Shown here: positions 1 through 6,152 of the stretch, one piece after another
How the letters are laid out: each line of letters begins with the position of its first letter
Position numbering within the stretch: the stretch's first letter is position 1
Source of the DNA: Flavobacterium sp.
GTDB taxonomy: Bacteria; Bacteroidota; Bacteroidia; Flavobacteriales; Flavobacteriaceae
NCBI GenBank assembly: GCA_003449615.1
Contig: DMHA01000322.1
Coordinates: 1-12,393 of the forward strand
Reading direction: 5' to 3'
DNA length: 12,393 nucleotides
Translations under genes and position numbers: made by a program
Notes under the pieces: generated by a model
What the model was told of the DNA's origin: nothing
Database searches by the model: none
The model's input: the letters and a program-made list of their open reading frames with translations, nothing else

Positions 1-1
1 T

Positions 2-682
2 AATAATATTTTAAAAAGTTTTTTTTTAAGTGTAAGAGGTAATTTTAGTCACAATAAATCTAACGCTACATTTTCAAATGAGTTAAACAGCGAGGGATTT
101 ATGGTTACGGAAGTTATTAAACAACCAAATTCTTTGGAAAACTACGGTTTTACTTTTTATTTAACAAAAGGGTTTTTAGGTTCTTTCAAAACAGAATTGA
201 CATATGCATACAATACCATTAAAAACCAATTGTTTTTTAATAATCAATTTCTGGACGCAGTTAATAAGAGACAAAGTATAGATTTTGGGTTAAGTTGGGA
301 TAAAGGGAGTTGGTTTACACTGGAATATAAAGCTAAATTGAACTTTGGAACGGCAGAAACTACAGGTAATCAAATTAACAACTCAATTCTTTTTCAAAAT
401 TTGAATTTGGATATCTATACTACTAAATCCACACGTATCAATTTTGGTTTCGATTCGTCGAGAGCAGAAACTTCAGAAAGAAGTACGATTGATAAAAATA
501 TTTTGGTTAACTTGTCTCTTTATTATAAACCTTCTAAAAAAGTAAATATAAACGCCTCGCTGACTAATATTTTTGACACACAATTTTTTACAACCACCAG
601 CAGTTATCTTAATATCGTGAATGTGTATCAGTTTTCGTTGAGACCAAGACAGTTTACCTTGGGCTTAACTTATTCATTATAG
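2..682 (+). CDS. TonB-dependent receptor / outer-membrane beta-barrel protein, C-terminal part
   Basis: This is the last 226 residues of a larger gene whose reading frame is open to the left edge of the window, so the true start lies outside; the ATG at 101 is internal. The protein is a series of amphipathic beta strands separated by short turns and polar loops. It includes a typical late-barrel NIFDTQFF segment, and the closing strand is YQFSLRPRQFTLGLTYSL at the very C-terminus. This is how SusC/FecA-like and OMP_b-brl_3 receptors of Bacteroidota end. The family sits in the outer membrane and imports ligands using TonB/ExbBD energy. The plug domain and TonB box are outside the window, so the substrate cannot be named. 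The stop is TAG at 680-682, only 11 bp from the stop of the converging kinase gene. A non-TonB barrel of the same fold remains possible. Confidence 0.78.
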   Translation, partial: NNILKSFFLSVRGNFSHNKSNATFSNELNSEGFMVTEVIKQPNSLENYGFTFYLTKGFLGSFKTELTYAYNTIKNQLFFNNQFLDAVNKRQSIDFGLSWDKGSWFTLEYKAKLNFGTAETTGNQINNSILFQNLNLDIYTTKSTRINFGFDSSRAETSERSTIDKNILVNLSLYYKPSKKVNINASLTNIFDTQFFTTTSSYLNIVNVYQFSLRPRQFTLGLTYSL

Positions 683-693
683 TTTTTGTGTTT

Positions 694-1308
694 CTAAAAT
701 AACCCATTCAGCTCCGCGTCAATTCTATTAATAATCATTCCCAAATCTTCGGGATTGTCCACAAAATTGATGTCATCAACATCTATAATAAGTAATTTCC
801 CTTTTGTGTACGTTTGAATCCAAGCCTCATAACGCTCATTCAAACGGTTGAGGTAATCGATAGAAATGGTGTTTTCGTATTCGCGACCGCGTTTATGAAT
901 TTGTGCCACCAAATTTGGGATGGAACTTCTTAAATAGATTAGCATATCTGGTGCTTCTACTTTAGACTCCATCAATTCAAACAAGGAAGAATAGTTCTGA
1001 AAATCACGATTCGTCATCAATCCCATAGCGTGAAGATTGGGAGCAAAAATATGAGCATCTTCATAAATGGTTCTGTCTTGAATGACTTTTTTGCCGCTTT
1101 CGCGAATTTGCAACACCTGACGGAAACGACTATTCAGGAAATAAATTTGCAAATTAAAAGACCAACGCTCCATTTGATGATAAAAATCATCCAAATAGGG
1201 ATTATCCACCACGTCCTCGTAATGCGGTTCCCATTTAAAATGTTTCGCCAACAAACGGGTCAATGTCGTTTTTCCCGCTCCAATATTTCCTGCTATTGCT
1301 ATGTGCAT
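694..1308 (-). CDS. Deoxynucleoside kinase (dNK/dGK family)
   Basis: A 204-residue protein of the deoxynucleoside kinase family (PF01712). These cytosolic enzymes phosphorylate deoxynucleosides with ATP to give dNMPs in the salvage pathway. Visible motifs are a Walker A P-loop GNIGAGKT (7-14), an acidic YEDVVDNPYLDDFY segment (30-43) carrying the likely catalytic glutamate E31, the DRTIYED motif (78-84) with the family's Asp-Arg pair, and an arginine-rich lid HKRGREYE around 138-145. Length is normal for bacterial dAdo/dGuo kinases. The NNP-type segment resembles Bacillus dGK, so a purine deoxynucleoside is the likelier substrate, but the sequence does not settle this. The start ATG overlaps the stop of the upstream gene by one base (TAATG at 1306-1310), which suggests translational coupling. 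The stop is TAG. Confidence 0.93.
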   Translation of the reverse strand: MHIAIAGNIGAGKTTLTRLLAKHFKWEPHYEDVVDNPYLDDFYHQMERWSFNLQIYFLNSRFRQVLQIRESGKKVIQDRTIYEDAHIFAPNLHAMGLMTNRDFQNYSSLFELMESKVEAPDMLIYLRSSIPNLVAQIHKRGREYENTISIDYLNRLNERYEAWIQTYTKGKLLIIDVDDINFVDNPEDLGMIINRIDAELNGLF

Positions 1309-2102
1309 TATGGTATTGTAATTTTATAATTCGTAATTTCTTGGTTGGTAAAAATAGACAAAATTTGGTCTTTGTAGTAGAAATTTTTAAATGATTTTTC
1401 CACATTTTCGATGGTATAATTACTATTCTTATTAAAATTTTGAAAATACAACTTTCCTTCTTTCGAAAAAAGGATTTCTTGGTTGCCAATAATTTGAATT
1501 TGTTCATAATCGGGCACTTTGCCCAATGAAGTAATTTTTCCAAAAACATCTACTCCATACCAATTATTTTTGTCATCAATCCATCTAAAATCATTAAAAT
1601 CAGATTCATACTGTTTTATATTTCCATAAAAAGAAGGAGTTACCGATTGAAAAGTGTTCTTCAAAAAATCAAAAAGCCCAATTTGTTGGGTCAGACTATT
1701 GTAAATCCACACTCGGTTTTGAGACGCAATTCCTGATGCTGAAACTAATATCGGTATTTCATTTTCTGAAAAATTAATCTTTTGAATTTCATTCAATTGA
1801 TTGTCCAAAAGTATAATGGTATTGAAATTTTCATAAAACAACAAAATTTTCAACTGGTTTTGGAAGTCAATTTTGGTTATTTTCCCCAACGAAACGTTTT
1901 TGTACTGCCACAATTCTTGCTCGTTTTTCTTATGCAACACATTGTTTTTAATGTAATAAAGATTCCCCATCCCGTCAAAACCCACAAAAAAATCCATATC
2001 CATTTTTTGAACTGAGATTTGTTTTGCCTCAGTTTTCTGTTCTTGGGCAAAGACCAAAGTCAATTGGAAAATCAAAAAAAAGACTTCTATTTTTTTACAC
2101 AT
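1308..2102 (-). CDS. Exported protein of unknown function, possible beta-propeller fold
   Basis: I do not recognise a named family for this 264-residue protein. It begins with a clear signal peptide: a positive MCKK, a hydrophobic core FFLIFQLTLVFA, and a likely cleavage before QEQK (about residue 20). The mature part has recurring short units such as FVGFDGMGNLYYI, LFYENFNTIILLDNQLNEIQKI, VWIYNSLTQQIGLFDF, NWYGVDVFGKITSLG and ILFSKEGKLYFQNF. These alternate aspartate/glycine turns with beta strands, as in beta-propeller blades. It has no cysteine beyond residue 2, and Cys2 is too close to the start to be a lipobox, so a soluble periplasmic protein is likelier than a lipoprotein. It is transcribed just ahead of the deoxynucleoside kinase with a one-base overlap, so the two are probably one operon, although no functional link is obvious. 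The start is ATG at 2100-2102. Confidence 0.75.
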   Translation of the reverse strand: MCKKIEVFFLIFQLTLVFAQEQKTEAKQISVQKMDMDFFVGFDGMGNLYYIKNNVLHKKNEQELWQYKNVSLGKITKIDFQNQLKILLFYENFNTIILLDNQLNEIQKINFSENEIPILVSASGIASQNRVWIYNSLTQQIGLFDFLKNTFQSVTPSFYGNIKQYESDFNDFRWIDDKNNWYGVDVFGKITSLGKVPDYEQIQIIGNQEILFSKEGKLYFQNFNKNSNYTIENVEKSFKNFYYKDQILSIFTNQEITNYKITIP

Positions 2103-2260
2103 AAATAAGATTTTTTACCATCGAATGAAGCATTATAAATGTATTTCAAATTAAAGCTAAAGTACATTAAACCATTTAAAAATCTAGTTGTCTTATTATA
2201 ATATTCTTAACTTTTTTAATGTATCAATATCGCCTTTAATGTGTTAAGCTGGAATGGGAA
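2103..2260. other. AT-rich intergenic stretch upstream of the kinase operon
   Basis: No coding potential is seen here. It must contain the promoter of the leftward operon. A weak minus-strand candidate reading TACTTTAG (plus strand 2157-2164) resembles the Bacteroidota -7 motif TAnnTTTG, but no good -33 partner is visible. It also carries TTAAACCATTTA at 2167-2178, a word seen again at 12199-12210. Confidence 0.4.
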
Positions 2261-2448
2261 AAAAAGATAATCACTACTAAACGCAAACAACCCACAGCCG
2301 TCGTAGAACCTGTATTTCTACAACTCAATCACAATCATGGTTTTAAACGATTTACTCTCAAAGGAATTAAAAAGTAGATATAAAGTTCCGATTTATGGCA
2401 ATAACACACAATTTAAGAAAGAAAATTGCATCAGAAAAGCTATTTTAG
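2261..2448 (+). pseudogene. IS1182-type transposase, C-terminal remnant with a frameshift
   Basis: Reading codons from 2279 gives KRKQ followed by VEPVFLQLNHNHGFKRF and then TLKGIKK before a TAG at 2375-2377. Moving one frame at the run of five A (2369-2373) continues the same protein as KVDIKF and MAITHNLRKKIA, ending at TAG 2446-2448. The joined text matches the conserved C-terminal end of DDE transposases of the IS1182 family, whose usual pattern is roughly VEPVFGxIKxNxGFxRFxLRG, then KVxIExGLxAIAHNLRK. Restoring one A (six instead of five) fuses both halves, so a single-base deletion explains the break. The upstream limit is uncertain; nothing convincing is seen before about 2261, so the N-terminal and catalytic parts are gone. 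The element is therefore a dead remnant. No full-length transposase or clear pair of terminal inverted repeats is present. Confidence 0.72.
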
Positions 2449-2534
2449 CATTACATTACCTTTTCTGAAAATAACCAAAATCAATATTGAAAAAAATATA
2501 AAAATGAAACAATAAAAATAAACAGATGAAAAAC

Positions 2535-2559
2535 CGTCTCATTTTTTTGTTTTGAGACG
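2535..2559 (+). terminator. Hairpin with T-rich tail between transposase remnant and lpxB
   Basis: CGTCTCA (2535-2541) and TGAGACG (2553-2559) form a perfect 7-bp stem around an 11-nt T-rich loop, followed by ACTTCTTTTTA. The arrangement fits an intrinsic terminator. Because it directly follows the transposase remnant, it is likely that element's terminator or its right end (inference). It ends 40 bp before the lpxB start codon. Confidence 0.5.
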
Positions 2560-2578
2560 ACTTCTTTTTATATCTTTA
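2552..2578 (+). promoter_or_regulatory. Possible lpxB promoter (TTG ... TATCTTTA)
   Basis: TTG at 2552-2554 and TATCTTTA at 2571-2578, 16 bp apart, resemble the Bacteroidota -33/-7 elements (TTG and TAnnTTTG). The last base of the -7 motif differs and the spacing is a little short. The position would give a leader of roughly 15 nt before the ATG at 2600. The -33 element would lie in the right arm of the hairpin. Confidence 0.25.
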
Positions 2579-2599
2579 AAAACAATAAAAAACAAACAG

Positions 2600-3712
2600 A
2601 TGAAATATTACATTATAGCTGGAGAAGCCTCGGGCGATTTGCACGGCTCGAATTTGATGAAGTCTTTGTATAAAGAAGATTCAGAAGCCAACATCAGGTT
2701 TTGGGGAGGCGATTTGATGCAGCAAGTGGGTGGCGTTTTAGTCAAACATTACAAAGAATTGGCTTTTATGGGTTTTGTAGAAGTCTTATTTCATTTGAAA
2801 ACGATTTTGAATAACATCAAAATTTGCAAAAAAGACATTACAGATTTCCAACCCGATGTGATTGTTTTTATTGATTATCCTGGATTCAATTTGCGTATAG
2901 CCAAATGGGCCAAAAAACAAGGCTTCAAAACACATTATTATATTTCGCCCCAAATATGGGCATGGAAAGAAAATAGAATTACCGAAATCAAACGCGATAT
3001 TGATAAAATGTATGTGATTTTGCCTTTCGAAAAAGATTTCTATGAAAAAAAACACCATTATCCTGTTGAATTTGTAGGCCATCCTTTGATTGATGCAATA
3101 CATAATCATCCCTCTGAGGATGCTGCTGCTTTTAGAAAAGAAAATCAATTGAACGAAAAACCTATTATCGCTATTTTGCCTGGAAGTCGCAAGCAGGAAA
3201 TTACCAAAATGCTATCGATAATGTTGAGCGTAGTCCATGATTTTAAGGATTATCAATTTGTAATTGCTGGTGCACCAAGTTTGGAATTCTCTTTTTATGA
3301 AAGATTTATAACCTGTGAGAATATCAAATTTGTTTCGAACAAAACATACCATTTGTTGAGCAACGCCACAGCAGCACTAGTTACATCAGGCACGGCAACA
3401 CTGGAAACCGCTCTTTTCAAAGTTCCCGAAGTGGTTTGTTATAAAGGGAGTTGGGTTTCATACCAAATTGCAAAACGCATCATTACCTTAAAATATATTT
3501 CGTTGGTCAACCTAATTATGGATGAAGAAGTGGTAGCCGAATTGATTCAAGAAAAATGCTCAAAACAGCCTATTTGTGATGAATTGAATAGGATTTTAGA
3601 TTCAAATTATCGCCAAGTTCTTATGCAAAAATATGAGGAGCTGGAAGCAAAATTGGGAGGCATTGGTGCCAGCGAAAAAACCGCTAAATTAATAGTTGCC
3701 GATTTGAAATGA
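2600..3712 (+). CDS. lpxB: Lipid-A-disaccharide synthase LpxB
   Basis: A 370-residue GT19 glycosyltransferase. It joins UDP-2,3-diacylglucosamine and lipid X into the lipid A disaccharide at the inner face of the cytoplasmic membrane. Signature segments occur in family order: GEASGD (8-13), FMGFVEVL (56-63), IDYPGFN (91-97) with the conserved Asp92, YISPQIWAWKE (114-124), FVGHPLID (158-165), LPGSRKQEI (193-201) and TSGTATLET (262-270). Length is typical. I chose the ATG at 2600, where the protein begins MKYYIIAGEASGD as in other LpxB proteins. A frame-compatible TTG at 2552 would add 16 residues, start inside a hairpin and have no counterpart in the family. The gene stands alone on its strand here. 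I recall surE as a frequent upstream neighbour in flavobacteria; here that place is taken by a transposase remnant. Confidence 0.96.
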   Translation: MKYYIIAGEASGDLHGSNLMKSLYKEDSEANIRFWGGDLMQQVGGVLVKHYKELAFMGFVEVLFHLKTILNNIKICKKDITDFQPDVIVFIDYPGFNLRIAKWAKKQGFKTHYYISPQIWAWKENRITEIKRDIDKMYVILPFEKDFYEKKHHYPVEFVGHPLIDAIHNHPSEDAAAFRKENQLNEKPIIAILPGSRKQEITKMLSIMLSVVHDFKDYQFVIAGAPSLEFSFYERFITCENIKFVSNKTYHLLSNATAALVTSGTATLETALFKVPEVVCYKGSWVSYQIAKRIITLKYISLVNLIMDEEVVAELIQEKCSKQPICDELNRILDSNYRQVLMQKYEELEAKLGGIGASEKTAKLIVADLK

Positions 3713-3722
3713 CTCTTAACAC

Positions 3723-3755
3723 AGACCTAACAGGTTTTTAAAACCTGTTAGGTCT
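3723..3755. repeat. Perfect 33-bp REP-like palindrome
   Basis: AGACCTAACAGGTTTT (3723-3738) is followed by one T and its exact reverse complement AAAACCTGTTAGGTCT (3740-3755). This gives a 16-bp perfect stem with a 1-nt centre. It sits 10 bp after the lpxB stop and 48 bp before the comEC start. There is no run of T after it, so it is not a classic intrinsic terminator. Palindromes with an ACCTGTTAGGT/ACCTAACAGGT core are, from my recollection, common intergenic repeats in Flavobacterium, so a REP-like dispersed element is the likely identity. It could still stabilise mRNA ends or reduce read-through into comEC. Confidence 0.75.
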
Positions 3756-3803
3756 AACCCGAAGAATTCTATTATTTTGTTTGAACCCCTGATTCAAATA
3801 ATT

Positions 3804-5840
3804 ATGAAAGTTTTAGAGTTTCCATTAGCGAGAATTACTTTAGGATTTATAGCCGGAATTTTGGTTGCTTATTATTTCAAACCCGCTATTTGGTTTGTGT
3901 TTTTAGCTCTTTTTATTGCATTTTCCGTTTTTGTTATTGCTTATTTCTGGTCGAAAAGAAAGATAGTAAACCCAATTTTTTTTGGTCTTGCCACCTATTT
4001 GCTTGCTTTTACTATTGGCACAACTACCCAAATTATCCACACCAATTCTTTTCAGGAAAGCAATTATAGTCGCGTTAAATCCATTTTCGAGAAACCACAT
4101 TTGGTGTCACTAACTATCCGAGAGAAACTGCGGAGTTCCAGTTTCAACGACCGTTATATCGCTGTTGTAAACCAAATTGAGGATAAAATAAATACCGGAA
4201 GAGTTCTCCTAAATGTTAGAAAAGACAGTCTAAATCAGCCACTAGAAATTGGGACTCATTTACAAATCAATGGGAGTTTTTACAGAAACAGTTCAGCCAA
4301 AAACCCAAACCAATTTGATTATGGCAAATACCTCGAAAACAAACAGATTTATGCCCAGATTTATGCGGATGCCTCCGAGATAAAAATAGGTTCGATAATC
4401 CAAAAAGACTTATGGTATTTCAGTTCAAGATTGCGAACAAAAATCATTCAAAATTTAGAAAAAAGCCATTTCAATAAAACCGAATTGAATGTTGCTGTTG
4501 CCTTAATTTTAGGACAACAACAGGACATTTCGCCAGAGATTGTCAGTGATTATCAATATGCTGGGGCAGTACATATTTTGTCGGTTTCGGGATTGCATAT
4601 TGGTTGTATTTTGATTTTTGTTACTTTTCTACTCAAGCCTTTTCCCAACACCCGCAAAAGTTCGTTTATCAAGTTGGTAATTATTTTACTTTCCTTGTCT
4701 TCTTTCGGATTGATTGCTGGATTGGCACCCTCGGTACTTCGTTCGGTAACGATGTTTTCGTTTGTCGCCATTGGAATGTATCTTAGGCGAAGCACTAATA
4801 TTTTTCATACTTTATTGGTTTCGATGTTGATTATTTTGTTGGTTCAGCCGTCTTTTTTGTTTGATGTGGGTTTTCAATTGAGCTATTTCGCTTTGTTTTT
4901 TATACTTTGGTTGCAACCATTATTGGCTCAACTTTGGAAACCAAGAAACAAAATCGTGAATTACTTTTGGGAAATTCTAACCGTTTCGTTTGCGGCACAA
5001 ATTGGCACTTTGCCTTTGAGTATTTATTATTTTCATCAATTTCCGGGCTTGTTTTTTGTGACCAATTTGGTTATTATTCCGTTTTTGAGTCTGATTATGG
5101 GGTTGGGAGTTGTGGTAATGGTTTTGGCTGCATTCGATTGTGTTCCTGTTTTTCTAGCCAAATCATTGGAATGGAGTATTTTTATTTTGAATAAAATCAT
5201 CAATTGGATTGCATCGTTAGAACAATTTATTTTTCGTGACATTCCGTTCAATTGGCAGTTGCTGTTGAGTCTCTATTTACTAATAATTGCCACGGTTATT
5301 TGGTTCAAAAAACCCAATTTCAACAAATTGGCTTTGGCAATGATAACTGTAATTATTTTCCAAATTACCTATTTCCAAACCCATTGGAACATTCAGAAAC
5401 AAAGGGAATTAGTCATTTTCAATTCAAAGAAAAACACACTTATTGCAGAGAGAAATGGAAATAACATTAGCTTGTATGCTGGTGATAGTCTTTTGAAAAC
5501 GGCGAATCAAAACCAGACTTTTTCCTCATATTCAATGGGAAATTTCAGCCATTTGAAAACTAAAATACGATTGCAAAACCTGATGTTTTTCGATGGAAAT
5601 AAGATTTTAATTTTAGATAGTTTAGGGGTTTATCCAAAAAATATTCGTGCTGATATTGTAGTATTGACACAATCGCCCAAGATCAATTTGGAACGTTTTC
5701 TTACAGCTACAAAACCAAAAATGGTGGTTGCCGATGCTACAAATTTTAAAAACATTCAAAAATTGTGGAAAGCCACTTGCTTCAAAAACAAAATCCCTTT
5801 TCATGCCACGAGCGAAAAGGGATTTTATAGATTGGATTGA
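3804..5840 (+). CDS. comEC: ComEC/Rec2-type DNA-uptake channel protein
   Basis: A 678-residue polytopic inner-membrane protein, the presumed channel that takes single-stranded DNA into the cytoplasm during transformation. The N-terminus has two hydrophobic segments (about 11-60). A DUF4131-like soluble region follows, ending in the NPNQFDYGKYLENKQIYAQ pattern. The Competence domain is marked by AGAVHILSVSGLHIG (253-267) with two conserved histidines, LAPSVLRSVTMF, and many membrane helices up to about residue 510. The C-terminal part ends in KIPFHATSEKGFYRLD and has no HxHxDH zinc motif, so it is a degenerate or absent beta-lactamase-like domain, as usual in Bacteroidota and shorter than Bacillus ComEC. 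I chose the ATG at 3804 (MKVLEFPLARITLGF); a TTG at 3777 would add nine residues without family support. The last 17 codons lie inside a hairpin and a direct repeat that recurs at 8244-8299. Confidence 0.92.
   Translation: MKVLEFPLARITLGFIAGILVAYYFKPAIWFVFLALFIAFSVFVIAYFWSKRKIVNPIFFGLATYLLAFTIGTTTQIIHTNSFQESNYSRVKSIFEKPHLVSLTIREKLRSSSFNDRYIAVVNQIEDKINTGRVLLNVRKDSLNQPLEIGTHLQINGSFYRNSSAKNPNQFDYGKYLENKQIYAQIYADASEIKIGSIIQKDLWYFSSRLRTKIIQNLEKSHFNKTELNVAVALILGQQQDISPEIVSDYQYAGAVHILSVSGLHIGCILIFVTFLLKPFPNTRKSSFIKLVIILLSLSSFGLIAGLAPSVLRSVTMFSFVAIGMYLRRSTNIFHTLLVSMLIILLVQPSFLFDVGFQLSYFALFFILWLQPLLAQLWKPRNKIVNYFWEILTVSFAAQIGTLPLSIYYFHQFPGLFFVTNLVIIPFLSLIMGLGVVVMVLAAFDCVPVFLAKSLEWSIFILNKIINWIASLEQFIFRDIPFNWQLLLSLYLLIIATVIWFKKPNFNKLALAMITVIIFQITYFQTHWNIQKQRELVIFNSKKNTLIAERNGNNISLYAGDSLLKTANQNQTFSSYSMGNFSHLKTKIRLQNLMFFDGNKILILDSLGVYPKNIRADIVVLTQSPKINLERFLTATKPKMVVADATNFKNIQKLWKATCFKNKIPFHATSEKGFYRLD
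5790..5826 (+). terminator. 13-bp stem hairpin inside the comEC 3' end
   Basis: AAAATCCCTTTTC (5790-5802) and GAAAAGGGATTTT (5814-5826) are exact reverse complements around an 11-nt loop. The hairpin ends in TTTTA, as an intrinsic terminator does, but it lies within the final coding codons of comEC, whose stop (TGA) is 12 bp further on. Termination during transcription would remove the stop codon, so it may act mainly as an mRNA 3'-end structure or on the opposite strand. Confidence 0.45.
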
Positions 5841-5845
5841 AAATT
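5790..5845 (+). repeat. Direct repeat, copy 1 (comEC 3' end)
   Basis: These 56 bp match 8244-8299 at a constant offset of 2454 bp with five mismatches (positions 5804, 5806, 5807, 5810 and 5835). It encodes KIPFHATSEKGFYRLD plus the stop and a few bases beyond. Identity stops sharply after GAAAATT at 5845. It may be one boundary of an inserted segment. Confidence 0.85.
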
Positions 5846-6152
5846 GGGTTTTAATTATTCCTTTCGTACTATTGTTTTTTAGTTATACTTTAACTATTCA
5901 TCTAGCAAAAAACAGCTGATTTACAATTGATTATGAAAAAATAGAAAAAAATTTGTTAAATGTATAAAAAACAAACAATTGAATTTAGTTAGTTATATTT
6001 GATTGTGTTCATTTGAGTTAAATTCGTACTGATTTTCATTAAGTTTAAGTTTTAAAATTTACGTTAAATATACTTATCTTATGCTATAATGTTCCCGAAA
6101 ATGATATACCTTTGTCATGAAGTTTTAGTTTAAACTTAAAAAAATATTGAAT
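5846..6152. other. Intergenic region upstream of the metalloprotease
   Basis: About 307 bp, strongly AT-rich, with no coding sequence I can support. It holds two matches to the Bacteroidota -7 promoter motif TAnnTTTG: TATATTTG at 5994-6001 and TACCTTTG at 6107-6114. The second is the better placed for the downstream gene. The upstream one has TTG at 5979-5981, which is too close to be a good -33 element. Confidence 0.5.
6107..6114 (+). promoter_or_regulatory. Promoter -7 element TACCTTTG of the metalloprotease gene
   Basis: TACCTTTG is an exact match to the Bacteroidota sigma-factor -7 consensus TAnnTTTG. It lies 38 bp before the ATG at 6153, giving a leader of roughly 30 nt. No clear TTG-type -33 element is found at the usual distance, so the promoter may be weak or need an activator. 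Confidence 0.45.

Noticed and set aside
2552..2599. N-terminal extension of LpxB from TTG 2552
   Set aside because: The 16 added residues fall in a hairpin and leader and are not part of the family. ATG 2600 gives the canonical MKYYIIAGEASGD start.
3723..3755. Palindrome as a simple lpxB intrinsic terminator
   Set aside because: It is followed by AACCCGAAG rather than a T-run, and its perfect symmetry fits a dispersed repeat better. A termination role is possible but not shown.
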